Shown here piece after piece: positions 35,529 to 45,027 of a stretch of 64,000 bases of DNA. Under the pieces are notes generated by a model, which saw only the letters and a list, made by a program, of their open reading frames with translations, was not told the DNA's origin and did no database searches. How positions within the stretch are numbered: position 1 is the first letter of the stretch; every line of letters starts with the position of its first letter. The DNA comes from Pacificibacter marinus (GTDB lineage: Bacteria; Pseudomonadota; Alphaproteobacteria; Rhodobacterales; Rhodobacteraceae). The position numbers were made by a program, and so were the translations under genes. Where the stretch lies: contig NZ_JAHKPU010000039.1 of NCBI RefSeq assembly GCF_018860505.1, forward strand, positions 1 to 64,000. The letters run 5' to 3'.

Positions 35529-36857
35529 TTAGTTACCGCCGATAGCAGACAGACCGCGCAGCAAGTCGATAGCGTATGAGAGTTGGAAATCCTCATCGCG
35601 TAGCTTTGCCGCAAGTTTTGCTTTTTCGCGCTCTGCTTCAATCTGCAAAATTTCATCTTCGGTCAAACTGTCGTTGTCCAAAGACCCGCGCAAATCCGCT
35701 TCAGTCCGCTGTGCGCGAGTCTCTTCGACTTCATCGGCCTCAGGCGCGCGTGGTGGTTGTTCAACGATGATGTCAGGTGACACACCGAGCGCTTGGATGG
35801 AACGGCCTGACGGCGTGTAGTAACGCGCTGTGGTCAAACGCATCGCGCCATCGGAACGCAGTGGCATCACCGTTTGTACAGAGCCTTTGCCGAAAGATTT
35901 CGTCCCGACAACAATCGCGCGACGGTGATCTTGCAAGGCGCCCGACACGATCTCTGATGCAGACGCCGAGCCACCGTTGATCAAGACAACGATCGGTTTT
36001 CCTTCGGCCAAATCACCTGCATGTGCGTTGACACGTTCGCTTTGCTCAAGGTCGCGACCACGGGTTGAAACGATTTCGCCGGTTTCCAAAAACGCGTCGG
36101 AGACCATGATCGCTTGATCCAGCAAACCACCGGGGTTGTTGCGCAGATCGATAACGATGCCGTTGACATTGTCCATGCCGCCCAACTCTTCGACGCTTTT
36201 TTCTAAACCGTCTTTGAGGTTGGGATAGGTTTGATCGTTAAAGGTCGTCACACGCAGCACGACAGAATTGCCTTCAACACGTGCGCGCACAGCGGTTAAT
36301 TTGATCACATCACGGATGATGGAAATATCAAAGGGTTCATCGACACCTTCGCGGGCGACTGTGATGATGATTTCTTCACCAACAGGACCACGCATCAGGG
36401 CGACAGTGTCGTTCAAGGTCATCCCTAACACGCTTTCGCCATCCACTTGGGTGATGAAATCTCCCGCTTCGACGCCGGCGATATCAGCGGGAGTGCCATC
36501 CATAGGTGAGACGACTTTGATGAAGCCTTCTTCTTGCGTGACCTCGATGCCCAAGCCGCCGAAAGATCCAGAGGTCTGTACACGCATCGCGGCGGCATCA
36601 TCTGGTGACAAATAGGATGAATGTGGGTCAAGCGACGACAACATACCATCAATCGCAGATTCAATCAGTTTTTCGGAATCAACTTCTTCGACATATTGTG
36701 CGCGAATGCGTTCGAAAACGTCGCCAAAAAGGTCGAGCTGTTCGTAGACGTTAGAGGTCTTCGAGGCCTCTTGCGCGATCAACGGGCCTGCGAATTGTGT
36801 CGACACGAGCGTGCCTGCCAAAACGCCGACCACGCCAGCCATCAAATATTTTCTCAT
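35529..36857 (-). CDS. ctpA: carboxy-terminal processing protease CtpA (S41)
   Basis: CtpA is a periplasmic PDZ-containing serine protease with Ser-Lys catalysis. The 442-residue product has a signal or anchor segment (about 1-29), a PDZ domain (about 90-170), and the catalytic Ser in NGGSASASEIVSGAL (about 305), with Lys in GTKSFGKGSVQT (about 330). A charged C-terminal tail (EETRAQRTEADLR...) follows. AGAGGAAAG precedes the ATG. It follows envC on the same strand with a 73-base gap, a common neighbour pair in which CtpA processes cell-wall enzymes. Confidence 0.95.
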   Translation of the reverse strand: MRKYLMAGVVGVLAGTLVSTQFAGPLIAQEASKTSNVYEQLDLFGDVFERIRAQYVEEVDSEKLIESAIDGMLSSLDPHSSYLSPDDAAAMRVQTSGSFGGLGIEVTQEEGFIKVVSPMDGTPADIAGVEAGDFITQVDGESVLGMTLNDTVALMRGPVGEEIIITVAREGVDEPFDISIIRDVIKLTAVRARVEGNSVVLRVTTFNDQTYPNLKDGLEKSVEELGGMDNVNGIVIDLRNNPGGLLDQAIMVSDAFLETGEIVSTRGRDLEQSERVNAHAGDLAEGKPIVVLINGGSASASEIVSGALQDHRRAIVVGTKSFGKGSVQTVMPLRSDGAMRLTTARYYTPSGRSIQALGVSPDIIVEQPPRAPEADEVEETRAQRTEADLRGSLDNDSLTEDEILQIEAEREKAKLAAKLRDEDFQLSYAIDLLRGLSAIGGN

Positions 36858-36930
36858 ACGTCTTTCCTCTTTTCAGCCCCACAAAAGGGCTTGTGTTCAG
36901 CAAAGAAACCCAAAAGCTAATTTTAATAGC

Positions 36931-38061
36931 TTATTGCGCAAACCACCCACTTGGGTCCACGGGCTTCCCGCCTTCTCTCACTTCTATATAAAGCGTCTCT
37001 GTAAGTCCTGCGCCAGTCCCTTGTGTGGCATTTGTAACAAAGGCCTCAAGATCAGGCGTTTCACCAGCCATCAGGCCAACAGCAGACCCCGCTGGAATAA
37101 CCGAGCCAATGTCACCGTACACCTCTTCCAGTCCAGCCATCACCAGTAATACGTCATTTCCTGGCTCAAGTATGATCACGTTTCCGTAGTCCAGAAATGC
37201 GCCTTGATAGCGGATGGTCGCGGGCCATGGCGTGACGACCAATGACAAGGGCCGCGCCGCCAATAGCCAACCAGGTCGTTTGACTCCCGCCGCGTCGGGT
37301 TCATCAAATCCGCGCAGCAAGCGACTTTGCACCGGTAATGGCCACGTGCCTTTGGCAGAGTCCAAATCCGGCAGGGTCGAGACTCCATCCACCACATCCA
37401 TCACAGCAAGGCTTGAGGCAAATGCTTCGAGTGTCTCTGAGCCGTTGATCAAGTCTTGCACACGCTCGGGGTCGGCCGCAAAGCGGCGCGGCAAATCTGT
37501 GCGTGTTGACATGGCTTGGCTGAGATCCGTGCGGGCTGTTTGAACCTCTTTCAATCCAGATTCGAGAACGCTCAAAGCCTCGCCTTGCAACTCGCGCAGG
37601 ATTGACACCTCTTGCAGTTTTGTGCGCAGCTCTTCGGCTTGGGCCTGCATGGATGGCGTGACTGAGGCCACCAACATGCCAGCGCGCGCATGTCCAATTG
37701 GGCCTGTTGGATGCACAAGCGCCGCAGGGGACGCATCGGGACGCAAATTAATCAACACACCCAATAGGTTGGCGACCTGACCACTTTCATTTTGAAACGC
37801 GGCTTCAATCTCGGTTTCGCGCAATGCGGCTTGTCTAAGGCCTGCCCGCATCGCCTCTAAGCCACTCTCATAGGCTTTGATGACGTTGGTAAGCGCCTTG
37901 ACACGATCCGAGGCTGCATTCGCTGCATCAAGTTGGCTTTGGGCGGTGGAAAATTGTGCCAATGCAGCCTCGGCCAGTGCCGCTGGTGACGCGTCTTGGG
38001 ACTGCGCAGCACTGGCTGCACATAGTCCCAAAAACAGCCCAAAAGCACGCCAGGTTTTCAT
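36931..38061 (-). CDS. envC: EnvC-like murein hydrolase activator (degenerate LytM/M23)
   Basis: EnvC-type proteins activate amidases at the division site and do not hydrolyse murein themselves. The 376-residue product has a signal peptide (about 1-21, SAAQSQ) and a long coiled coil (about 25-200). The C-terminal M23/LytM-like domain (about 255-370) has RYQGAFLDYGNVIILEPG and VYGDIGSVIPAGSAVGLM. The zinc HxH motif of active M23 enzymes is replaced by LYIEVR, so catalysis is not expected. The ATG overlaps the gpmI stop (ATGA). Confidence 0.9.
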   Translation of the reverse strand: MKTWRAFGLFLGLCAASAAQSQDASPAALAEAALAQFSTAQSQLDAANAASDRVKALTNVIKAYESGLEAMRAGLRQAALRETEIEAAFQNESGQVANLLGVLINLRPDASPAALVHPTGPIGHARAGMLVASVTPSMQAQAEELRTKLQEVSILRELQGEALSVLESGLKEVQTARTDLSQAMSTRTDLPRRFAADPERVQDLINGSETLEAFASSLAVMDVVDGVSTLPDLDSAKGTWPLPVQSRLLRGFDEPDAAGVKRPGWLLAARPLSLVVTPWPATIRYQGAFLDYGNVIILEPGNDVLLVMAGLEEVYGDIGSVIPAGSAVGLMAGETPDLEAFVTNATQGTGAGLTETLYIEVREGGKPVDPSGWFAQ

Positions 38062-39584
38062 CGTTGGATTAAGCTTTCGCCAGTCATTTCGGCAGGTTGA
38101 TCCAGCCCCATAAGGTCCAATAATGAAGGCGCCAAATCGGCGAGCCTGCCACCTTGGCGCAGCGTTGCCCCATCAGGTCCGTTGAACAGCGCCACAGGAA
38201 CAAGGTTCGTTGTGTGCGCTGTATGCGCCCCACCTGTCACCGGGTCGATCATCGTTTCGCAATTGCCGTGATCGGCGGTGACAATCATCGTGCCGCCAAC
38301 GCGTTTCAATGCTTCCATCACGCGACCCAAGCCTTCATCAACCGCTTCGCAAGCTTTCATCGCGGCACCCAAATCGCCCGTGTGCCCCACCATGTCGGGG
38401 TTGGCGTAATTGGTGACGATCAAATCATAGCCAGCGTCGATCACTTCCAAGAATTTCTCGGTCACTTCAGGGGCACTCATTTCGGGCTGCAAGTCGTAAG
38501 TCGCCACTTTCGGCGATTGCGGCATGAAACGATCTTCGCCCTTTTCAGGGGTCTCTTTGCCACCGTTCAAGAAAAACGTCACATGCGGGTATTTTTCGGT
38601 TTCGGCCAAACGAAACTGACGCTTGCCTTGTTTCGCAACCCATTCGCCCAGCGTATTGACGAGCGCTTTTTTAGGATAAGCCGTTTGCATATAGGTGTTA
38701 TGGGCGCTGGAATATTCGACCATACCCAGCATGGCTGCGAAGTCTGGACGATCATCTGTTTCAAAGCCGTCAAAATCAGGTTGACCCAAAGCGGCCAAAA
38801 TTTCACGGGCGCGGTCAGCGCGGAAATTCAAACAGAAAAAACCATCGCCATCTTCAACGCCTGCGTAATCGCCAATCACCGTCGCTTTGATAAATTCGTC
38901 TTTCTCGTCGCGGGCGTAGGCATCAGTCACGGCGTCAATGGCTGTGTCTGCGGCCTGCATACCAGTGGCGTTGACGATGGCTTCATAGGCTTGGGAAACG
39001 CGTTCCCAGCGATTGTCACGATCCAGCGCAAAGTAGCGTCCAATCACTGTGCCAATGCGCACACCTTTGGGCAGGCCATCAATCAGCTGCGGCATAAAGC
39101 TGTCAGCAGATTTCGGGGCCACATCTCGACCATCGGTGATGGCGTGCAACACAACAGGAACGCCGTGGCTGGCAATCGCTTTCGCCGCAGCCAGCGTGTG
39201 CACGATGTGACCGTGTACGCCGCCGTCTGAAATCACGCCCATCAAATGCGCTGTGCCGCCTGTTTTTTTGAGGGTCTGCGCAAAAGCGACGATTTCGGCG
39301 TTTTCAAAGAAAGACCCATCTTCGATGGCCAAATCGATTTGCCCAAGGTCCATCGCCACAACACGGCCCGCACCAATGTTGGTGTGTCCAACTTCCGAGT
39401 TACCCATCTGACCAGAGGGCAGACCGACGTCTGGACCAAAGGTGATTAAAGCCCCTGAGGGACAGGTCGACATCAGGCGATCATAGGCAGGGGTGTTGGC
39501 TTGCGCGGGGGCATTGCCTTCGATCTCGTCGCGTTGGCCCCAGCCATCAAGAATGCAAAGGACGACAGGTTTGGGTGCGGACAT
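38058..39584 (-). CDS. gpmI: 2,3-bisphosphoglycerate-independent phosphoglycerate mutase
   Basis: GpmI interconverts 3- and 2-phosphoglycerate using two manganese ions. The 508-residue product starts VLCILDGWGQRDE with the metal Asp, has the phospho-Ser in QMGNSEVGHTNIGAG (about 62), the arginine/lysine site in FRADRARE, and the second metal cluster in TADHGNCE (about 445). Length is normal. It sits between rlmH and envC in the minus-strand operon, with envC coupled to it by a 4-base overlap. Confidence 0.97.
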   Translation of the reverse strand: MSAPKPVVLCILDGWGQRDEIEGNAPAQANTPAYDRLMSTCPSGALITFGPDVGLPSGQMGNSEVGHTNIGAGRVVAMDLGQIDLAIEDGSFFENAEIVAFAQTLKKTGGTAHLMGVISDGGVHGHIVHTLAAAKAIASHGVPVVLHAITDGRDVAPKSADSFMPQLIDGLPKGVRIGTVIGRYFALDRDNRWERVSQAYEAIVNATGMQAADTAIDAVTDAYARDEKDEFIKATVIGDYAGVEDGDGFFCLNFRADRAREILAALGQPDFDGFETDDRPDFAAMLGMVEYSSAHNTYMQTAYPKKALVNTLGEWVAKQGKRQFRLAETEKYPHVTFFLNGGKETPEKGEDRFMPQSPKVATYDLQPEMSAPEVTEKFLEVIDAGYDLIVTNYANPDMVGHTGDLGAAMKACEAVDEGLGRVMEALKRVGGTMIVTADHGNCETMIDPVTGGAHTAHTTNLVPVALFNGPDGATLRQGGRLADLAPSLLDLMGLDQPAEMTGESLIQR

Positions 39585-39720
39585 GAGAGGCTCCTCGGTT
39601 TCACTTGGCCCCTTCTAACGCGCTGGCGGGCTTTGGTGAACCTCTACTCGCAATGCGCGACGAAAAATCGCCGATTGATGCGTCTATTTGTATCTTTGCT
39701 AAAAGTCTGAGCCAAGGGGG

Positions 39721-40191
39721 TTAGGTTCTGTGATACGGTGCGCCAGCCAAAATTGACGCCGCGCGGTATAGTTGTTCGGTCAACATCACCCGCGCTAGCA
39801 TATGCGGCCAGACCATTTTGCCCAAAGATATCGAAAAATCCGCATTTGCACGCAGGCTGGGATCAATCCCATCTGCACCGCCAATGACAAAGGCGACGTC
39901 TTGGCGACCAATGTCGCGCCAATCGCCGAGTTTGTTCGCAAATTCGGGCGATGACAGGATTTTGCCGCGCTCGTCCAGCGTGCAAATCAGCGCGCCACTT
40001 GGAATGGCGCGGCTGATGATTTCAGCTTCGGCTTTCATGCCGCCGCCTTTTTTATCTTCGAGTTGGTGGATAGACAACGGACCAAGCCCTAAGGCCCGTC
40101 CGCTTCTGTCAAACCTTGTGGTGTAATCGTCGATCAGGGTTGCTTCAGGGCCGTTACGAAGTCGTCCCATGGCGCAGATATGAACCCTCAC
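39721..40191 (-). CDS. rlmH: 23S rRNA (pseudouridine1915-N3)-methyltransferase RlmH
   Basis: RlmH methylates pseudouridine 1915 in helix 69 of 23S rRNA and acts as a SPOUT-fold dimer. The 156-residue product has CTLDERGKILSSPEFA (about 72), the knot motif FVIGGADG (about 100-107), and the C-terminal LTEQLYRA...YHR ending. Its ATG is 12 bases after the rsfS stop; both act on ribosomes and are commonly paired. Confidence 0.97.
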   Translation of the reverse strand: MRVHICAMGRLRNGPEATLIDDYTTRFDRSGRALGLGPLSIHQLEDKKGGGMKAEAEIISRAIPSGALICTLDERGKILSSPEFANKLGDWRDIGRQDVAFVIGGADGIDPSLRANADFSISLGKMVWPHMLARVMLTEQLYRAASILAGAPYHRT

Positions 40192-40203
40192 GATGTGTAG
40201 CCC

Positions 40204-40602
40204 TTAGGATTCTGGGCGTGCGGACATCAAAGCTGTCGCTTCATCAGATGACAGCCACATTTTTTCAAGCTGGTAGAATTCGCGCACTTCAGGGCGGAAA
40301 ATGTGGACGATCACATCGCCTGCATCCAGCAGCACCCAATCACCTGCGGCTTTGCCTTCGATGCGTGAGAAGATTTCATGTTCGATTTTGAGGCTTGCGG
40401 ACAATTTTTCAGCCAATGAGCTGACCTGGCGCGCTGAGCGGCCAGAACAAACAACCATGAAATCGGCCATGGAAGATTTGCTTTCCAGATCGATGGTCAC
40501 GATGTCTTCGGCCTTTTCAGCCTCAAGGTGGTCTGTGATAAAGTCGAGCATCAGTTTTCCGCCAAATTTTGCGTCTGATGTAGTCGGTGTCGCGTCAGTC
40601 AT
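40204..40602 (-). CDS. rsfS: ribosomal silencing factor RsfS
   Basis: RsfS binds uL14 and blocks subunit joining when nutrients are short. The 132-residue product has the family core at about 30-70 (DIVTIDLESKSSMADFMVVCSG), the GRSARQVSSLAEKL segment and WVLLDAGDVIVHIFRPEVREFY. AAAGGGTC upstream supports the ATG at 40602; the frame is open further upstream without similarity. First gene of the series that runs to rppH. Confidence 0.95.
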   Translation of the reverse strand: MTDATPTTSDAKFGGKLMLDFITDHLEAEKAEDIVTIDLESKSSMADFMVVCSGRSARQVSSLAEKLSASLKIEHEIFSRIEGKAAGDWVLLDAGDVIVHIFRPEVREFYQLEKMWLSSDEATALMSARPES

Positions 40603-41007
40603 TGGAGACCCTTTGTAAATCGCCACTGAGTGCCGGGCGCTAGCTTTTTCAATCTGTACCACCGACAGCGCGAAATCTCAACGCTGGAGAATGCCGTTGC
40701 GGCTCACTCTCGAATAAGGCGCGCCCGCACGGGGTAAGCGCGGGTTTCTATAGTGCCGCGATGGATTTGGAAAGGGGTGTCGACCTATCCGCAGGGCATA
40801 AATCATAAGGTATGCGGACTGTGTTATCTCATGCGGGGCTATCGTCCAGCGTTGCGCCAAGGCATGCATTCCTTTTTGCATTGAGTGCTGGCCAGACGAC
40901 ATAAAGATATCGACAAACAGCCCACCTTAGCTAAAATCTGTATCTTATCTTGCGAGACTCAGTGCGAGTCTGTATGTGAACGTTCATGATTATCGTTTTT
41001 GATCTCA
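40603..41007. other. intergenic region between rsfS and leuC, no gene seen
   Basis: No reliable coding frame is visible. A GC-rich CCCGC/GCGGG hairpin lies near 40717-40742 on the minus-strand leader side. It probably contains the divergent promoters of rsfS and leuCD. No tRNA or known riboswitch could be recognised. Confidence 0.5.
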
Positions 41008-41112
41008 ATGAACACGATCGCCTTTACGGTCGTTTCTACGGCGCATCGCTGGCTGTCCTCGCTCGTTCGCGGGCTTGAGGGTCTTTTACGTGCTTATCCT
41101 TTGAAGGGATGA
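41008..41112 (+). CDS. possible leucine-rich leader ORF of leuCD
   Basis: An ATG opens a 34-codon frame (MNTIAFTVVSTAHRWLSSL...) ending 61 bases before leuC. It has six leucine codons, five of them in its second half. Downstream, ATGAGTG (41109-41115) can pair with CACTCAT (41150-41156). No ribosome binding site is seen and there is no T-run, so it is not a classic attenuator. Chance is possible. Confidence 0.25.
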   Translation: MNTIAFTVVSTAHRWLSSLVRGLEGLLRAYPLKG

Positions 41113-41173
41113 GTGCGGTACAAATACGACAATTTTCTATTCCAATCCCCACTCATAATCCACGGAGAGCGAT

Positions 41174-42583
41174 ATGACCGCCCCGAAGACACTCTATGAT
41201 AAAATCTGGGACGCACACGTAGCCCACGAAGCCGAAGATGGCACAACATTGTTGTACATCGACCGTCACCTCGTTCACGAAGTGACCTCAGCGCAAGCCT
41301 TTGAAGGCCTGCGCATGACGAACCGCACAGTGCACGCACCTGATAAAACAATCGCGGTTCCAGATCATAACGTTCCAACAACGCTTGATCGCGCTGATCC
41401 TGCAACAATGACCGAAGAGAGCCGCATCCAAGTTGGCGCGCTCGACACAAACGCGAAAGAATTCGGCATTCACTACTACCCAGTGTCTGACGTGCGCCAG
41501 GGTATCGTGCACATCGTTGGTCCCGAGCAAGGTTGGACTTTGCCCGGCATGACTGTTGTGTGTGGTGACAGCCACACGGCGACACACGGCGCATTCGGCG
41601 CGCTGGCCCACGGTATCGGTACATCCGAAGTTGAACATGTTCTTGCGACTCAAACGCTGATCCAGCGTAAAGGCAAGAACATGAAAGTGGAAATCACTGG
41701 CAAGTTGAAGCCCGGCGTGACCGCGAAAGATATCACTATGGCTGTGATCGGTGAAACTGGCACCGGTGGCGGTACTGGTTATGTGATCGAATACACAGGT
41801 GAAGCAATTCGCGACCTGTCCATGGAAGGCCGCATGACGGTTTGTAACATGGCGATTGAAGGCGGTGCGCGCGCTGGACTGATCGCGCCTGACGAGACCA
41901 CATATGCTTACGTTAAGGGTCGCCCACATGCGCCCAAAGGCGAACAGTGGGATGCGGCTTTGGCGTGGTGGAAAACACTCTTTACCGACGAAGATGCTGT
42001 GTTCGACAAAGTTGTGACACTCAAAGGTGAAGACATTTCCCCTGTTGTGACTTGGGGTACTTCACCTGAGGACGTTCTGCCAATCACTGGTGTCGTGCCC
42101 GCGCCTGAAAGCTTTGAGGGCGGTAAAGTGGACGCGGTCAAACGTTCTATCGCTTACATGGGTCTCGAAGTGGGTCAAAAGTTGACAGACATCGAAATCG
42201 ACACTGTCTTTATCGGGTCTTGCACCAACGGTCGTATCGAAGATTTGCGTGCTGCCGCTGAGGTTCTGAAAGGCAAAAAGATCAAAGAGGGCATGCGCGC
42301 TATGATCGTGCCTGGGTCTGGTCTGGTGCGTGCGCAAGCCGAAGAAGAAGGTCTTGCTCAAATTTTCAAAGACGCTGGTTTTGAATGGCGTATGGCAGGC
42401 TGTTCTATGTGTCTCGCGATGAACCCTGACCAACTTGCGGAAAATGAGCGTTGTGCGTCCACATCCAACCGCAACTTCGAAGGCCGTCAAGGTTACAAGG
42501 GGCGTACACACCTTGTCAGCCCAGGCATGGCTGCCGCTGCTGCGATCACCGGTCGTCTGACCGATGTTCGTGATTTGATGTAA
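41174..42583 (+). CDS. leuC: 3-isopropylmalate dehydratase large subunit
   Basis: LeuC and LeuD together isomerise 2- to 3-isopropylmalate in leucine synthesis. The 469-residue product carries the [4Fe-4S] cysteines in IGSCTNGR (about 345) and [12 protein letters not shown] (about 405), and the aconitase motif [18 protein letters not shown] (in part, about 128). GGAGAG precedes the ATG. leuD starts 11 bases after its stop. leuB, the next enzyme, is 4.8 kb away on the same strand with unrelated genes in between. Confidence 0.97.
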   Translation: MTAPKTLYDKIWDAHVAHEAEDGTTLLYIDRHLVHEVTSAQAFEGLRMTNRTVHAPDKTIAVPDHNVPTTLDRADPATMTEESRIQVGALDTNAKEFGIHYYPVSDVRQGIVHIVGPEQGWTLPGMTVVCGDSHTATHGAFGALAHGIGTSEVEHVLATQTLIQRKGKNMKVEITGKLKPGVTAKDITMAVIGETGTGGGTGYVIEYTGEAIRDLSMEGRMTVCNMAIEGGARAGLIAPDETTYAYVKGRPHAPKGEQWDAALAWWKTLFTDEDAVFDKVVTLKGEDISPVVTWGTSPEDVLPITGVVPAPESFEGGKVDAVKRSIAYMGLEVGQKLTDIEIDTVFIGSCTNGRIEDLRAAAEVLKGKKIKEGMRAMIVPGSGLVRAQAEEEGLAQIFKDAGFEWRMAGCSMCLAMNPDQLAENERCASTSNRNFEGRQGYKGRTHLVSPGMAAAAAITGRLTDVRDLM

Positions 42584-42594
42584 GGAGAAGCACC

Positions 42595-43200
42595 ATGGAA
42601 AAATTTCAAACACTCAATGGTGTTGCGGCACCTATGCCACTCGTCAACATCGACACAGATATGATCATCCCAAAGATGTTCTTGAAGTCGATCAAACGCA
42701 CAGGTTTTGGCGCGAACCTCTTTGATGAGATGCGCTTCAACCGTGATGGCACCGAGATTGCAGACTTCGTTCTCAACAAGCCTCAGTACCGCAACGCGGA
42801 AATTCTTGTGGCGGGTGACAATTTCGGGTGTGGTTCTTCACGTGAGCACGCGCCTTGGGCGATCGCTGACTTTGGTATCAAATGTGTGATTTCCACATCT
42901 TTCGCTGACATCTTTTACAATAACTGCTTCAAGAATGGCATCTTGCCAATCGTCTTGCCGCAGGATCAGGTTGATGTGTTGATGGAAGATGCTGAAAAAG
43001 GCTCCAACGCGCGTATGACTGTAGACCTTGAGGCGCAAAAGATTACGACGTCAGATGGTCAAGAGATTACGTTCGACGTCGATGCACACAAAAAGCATTG
43101 CTTGCTCGAAGGTCTCGACGACATTGGTCTGACGCTGGCGAAAAAAGCCTCCATTGATACCTTTGAGGCATCGATGCAACAAGAGCGCCCTTGGGTGTAG
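42595..43200 (+). CDS. leuD: 3-isopropylmalate dehydratase small subunit
   Basis: This 201-residue swivel-domain subunit has [16 protein letters not shown] (about 19-34) and the active-site loop [15 protein letters not shown] (about 73-87). AAGGAGAAG precedes the ATG. It ends the leuCD unit, followed by a 28-base perfect palindrome. Confidence 0.97.
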   Translation: MEKFQTLNGVAAPMPLVNIDTDMIIPKMFLKSIKRTGFGANLFDEMRFNRDGTEIADFVLNKPQYRNAEILVAGDNFGCGSSREHAPWAIADFGIKCVISTSFADIFYNNCFKNGILPIVLPQDQVDVLMEDAEKGSNARMTVDLEAQKITTSDGQEITFDVDAHKKHCLLEGLDDIGLTLAKKASIDTFEASMQQERPWV

Positions 43201-43241
43201 CACTGCATCTTAGTCTTGCCCTAAAGGGTATGTGAGACACG

Positions 43242-43269
43242 ACAACGGCGGCCCTAGGGCCGCCGTTGT
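43242..43269. terminator. 28-base perfect palindrome between leuD and EF-hand gene
   Basis: ACAACGGCGGCCCT followed by its exact reverse complement forms a 14-bp stem, or a cruciform. It lies 41 bases after leuD and 41 bases from the stop of the convergent small gene. No T-run follows on either strand, so it may be a bidirectional transcription block rather than a classic terminator. Confidence 0.6.
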
Positions 43270-43310
43270 GCGTTTGGCGATCTAAAATATCGACCAAAAG
43301 GGCTTGGCCC

Positions 43311-43544
43311 TTATTCCATGTTCGTTTCTTCGCCCAAGGCAACGCTGAGCTCCATGTCAGACACTTCGCCGTTGGCATCCGTATCCATGGCAAGGAAGGT
43401 TTCTTCTGTCACGTCAGGGTAGGCTGCCGCGACTTCTGCAAAGGAGTAAGCGCCGCTACCGTCTGTATCTTCGATTGCAGCTTGTGCAAAAAGAGGGGCT
43501 GCGAGAAGAGATGTCATACCGAGGGTGAGTGCGATCTTTTTCAT
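43311..43544 (-). CDS. small secreted EF-hand protein
   Basis: The 77-residue product has a signal peptide (about 1-22, ending FAQA) and two EF-hand loops. The first, DTDGSGAYSFAE (about 26-37), keeps D-x-D-x-S/N-G and Glu12. The second, DTDANGEVSDMEL (about 54-65), keeps D-x-D-x-N-G with Glu at position 12. It is therefore a periplasmic calcium binder; partner and role are unknown. Such mini calmodulin-like proteins are common in Roseobacters. Confidence 0.85.
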   Translation of the reverse strand: MKKIALTLGMTSLLAAPLFAQAAIEDTDGSGAYSFAEVAAAYPDVTEETFLAMDTDANGEVSDMELSVALGEETNME

Positions 43545-44190
43545 TTCGTTTATCCTTATATTAGATATGCGCCGAACTGGCGCGGTTCACAGTACTGAAC
43601 GACGTTGTGTCGCTGTTGATAGAGATGCGCCATAGAGGTGAGTCTTTCAACCCATTGAATACAATAAATAAAAGCGAATTCATGCCGATGCAGATAATTG
43701 CCTATTGCCAGCAAAAATTCGCAAGTTGACGGAGAGTTCGAGGCTATGAAAAAGTGGAAACTTGTCCAAATCGGCGGTGTTTTGCGTGCTGTTTCGGCGT
43801 GTTTATGCTTTTTTCTAAGTACTGAAAGGACTTCGGCGCTTTGGGCAAAGACCTGCTGATCCTGACGGTGTTCAAAAAAATGAAATTTTTTATGAAAATT
43901 TGGGTGACACGTCTGTTTGCTCAAAGCGAGCCCGTCTCGCTCTCATCCGATTCACGACAATTTTGGTGAGCAGGCTCGCTCTTTTAGCGTGGATAATGAT
44001 GCAAAATCGCACCGCTTTGTCCACGAAACGGCCTTAATTTCATCGTTAACCTTAACCGTGGGTTGATGAGTAAGGCGAAAGAAGGCAAAAATTGGGCAAG
44101 ATTGAGGCAGTTTGCCATTATTGGCACAATCAAAATGGAAAAAGTGTGTGGCATCGTATCACGCACGGCCAGTTTGAAGGGAAATGGGCA
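43545..44190. other. intergenic region, one hairpin with terminator-like shape
   Basis: This 646-base gap holds no convincing gene; a 122-codon frame on the minus strand has odd composition (many His, Phe and Gln) and was rejected. AGCGAGCC (43925-43932) and GGCTCGCT (43973-43980) can pair around a 40-base loop, followed on plus by CTTTTAG, a possible end of a small RNA. Paired TTAACC boxes lie near 44046-44057. Confidence 0.4.
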
Positions 44191-45027
44191 GTGTTGAACC
44201 GTGTGATTGGTGCATTCGTGCGCTCTATTCTCGTCGTGGCGTTGATCGCTATGCCGTCGTTCTTGCTGCCGAACGTGTCGTCTGATTCTGCTCAAGTTGT
44301 TGCACTTGTCGCGCTCTTTGGTGCAGCTCTCACTTTTTTCGAATATATTTCCGCCTATCCAGGTTTGGTTGAGTTCCGCGATGCGCCGCCGTTTAACCGC
44401 GTGCGGTTCTTGTCGCTTTTCGTGACGATTTTGCTGCTGACGACGATTTGCAACGGTATTTCATCGCCGACAATTGTCAGTGAATTCGTGACCGTCGTCG
44501 GGGCGTTGATCGGCTATGTTCTTGATTTCCCGTACTCGCCTGTCCGCTTAATGGTGCAGGCTTTGCCCGAAGGCACTGCAGCGAACGATATCACTTTGAT
44601 GCGTGTTTGCGCTGGAGTGTCGTATTTGATCTCGCTTTTGTCGCTGACACTGTTCCTCCTTCTTTTGCAGCGTCGCCGGTGGCCTTCAAAATCGGGATCT
44701 TTCAACGTTTGGGTCAATCTTCCGACTTTTGACCCGACTGCTGGCGGCGATGTGGTGGCACGGCTGAAACGTGACGCAAGGGTGAACATTGTTCTTGGTT
44801 TTGCTTTGCCGTTCGTTATTCCTACAGTCGTTCACTCGGCCTCTAATCTGTTTGGCGCAATGGCTGTCGGGAACTATCAATCGATGATTTGGCTGGTGGC
44901 CGCTTGGGCTTTCTTGCCGTCCTCATTGTTTATGCGCGGTATCGCGATGGGCCGTGTGGCCAATATGATCGAAGGCAAGCGTCGCCAAACTTATGCCGCG
45001 GCTGACCTTGACCATATGCCTGCGTGA
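44191..45027 (+). CDS. multi-pass membrane protein of unknown function
   Basis: The 278-residue product has about six to seven hydrophobic segments (from VIGAFVRSILVVALIAMPSFLL in parts onward) with short loops, and no known motif. A GTG start at 44191 is preferred over upstream TTG starts because AAGGGAAAT precedes it and the product then begins close to the first membrane helix. The next gene starts within its stop (GTGA overlap), so the two are translationally coupled. I do not recognise the family. Confidence 0.6.
   Translation: MLNRVIGAFVRSILVVALIAMPSFLLPNVSSDSAQVVALVALFGAALTFFEYISAYPGLVEFRDAPPFNRVRFLSLFVTILLLTTICNGISSPTIVSEFVTVVGALIGYVLDFPYSPVRLMVQALPEGTAANDITLMRVCAGVSYLISLLSLTLFLLLLQRRRWPSKSGSFNVWVNLPTFDPTAGGDVVARLKRDARVNIVLGFALPFVIPTVVHSASNLFGAMAVGNYQSMIWLVAAWAFLPSSLFMRGIAMGRVANMIEGKRRQTYAAADLDHMPA

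Noticed and set aside
38154-39230. 358-codon plus-strand frame opposite gpmI
   Set aside because: It mirrors gpmI codons, is rich in His, Cys and Phe, and has no ribosome binding site; gpmI is certain.
43556-43924. 122-codon minus-strand frame upstream of the EF-hand gene
   Set aside because: Odd composition (His, Phe, Gln rich), no ribosome binding site and no recognisable domain.
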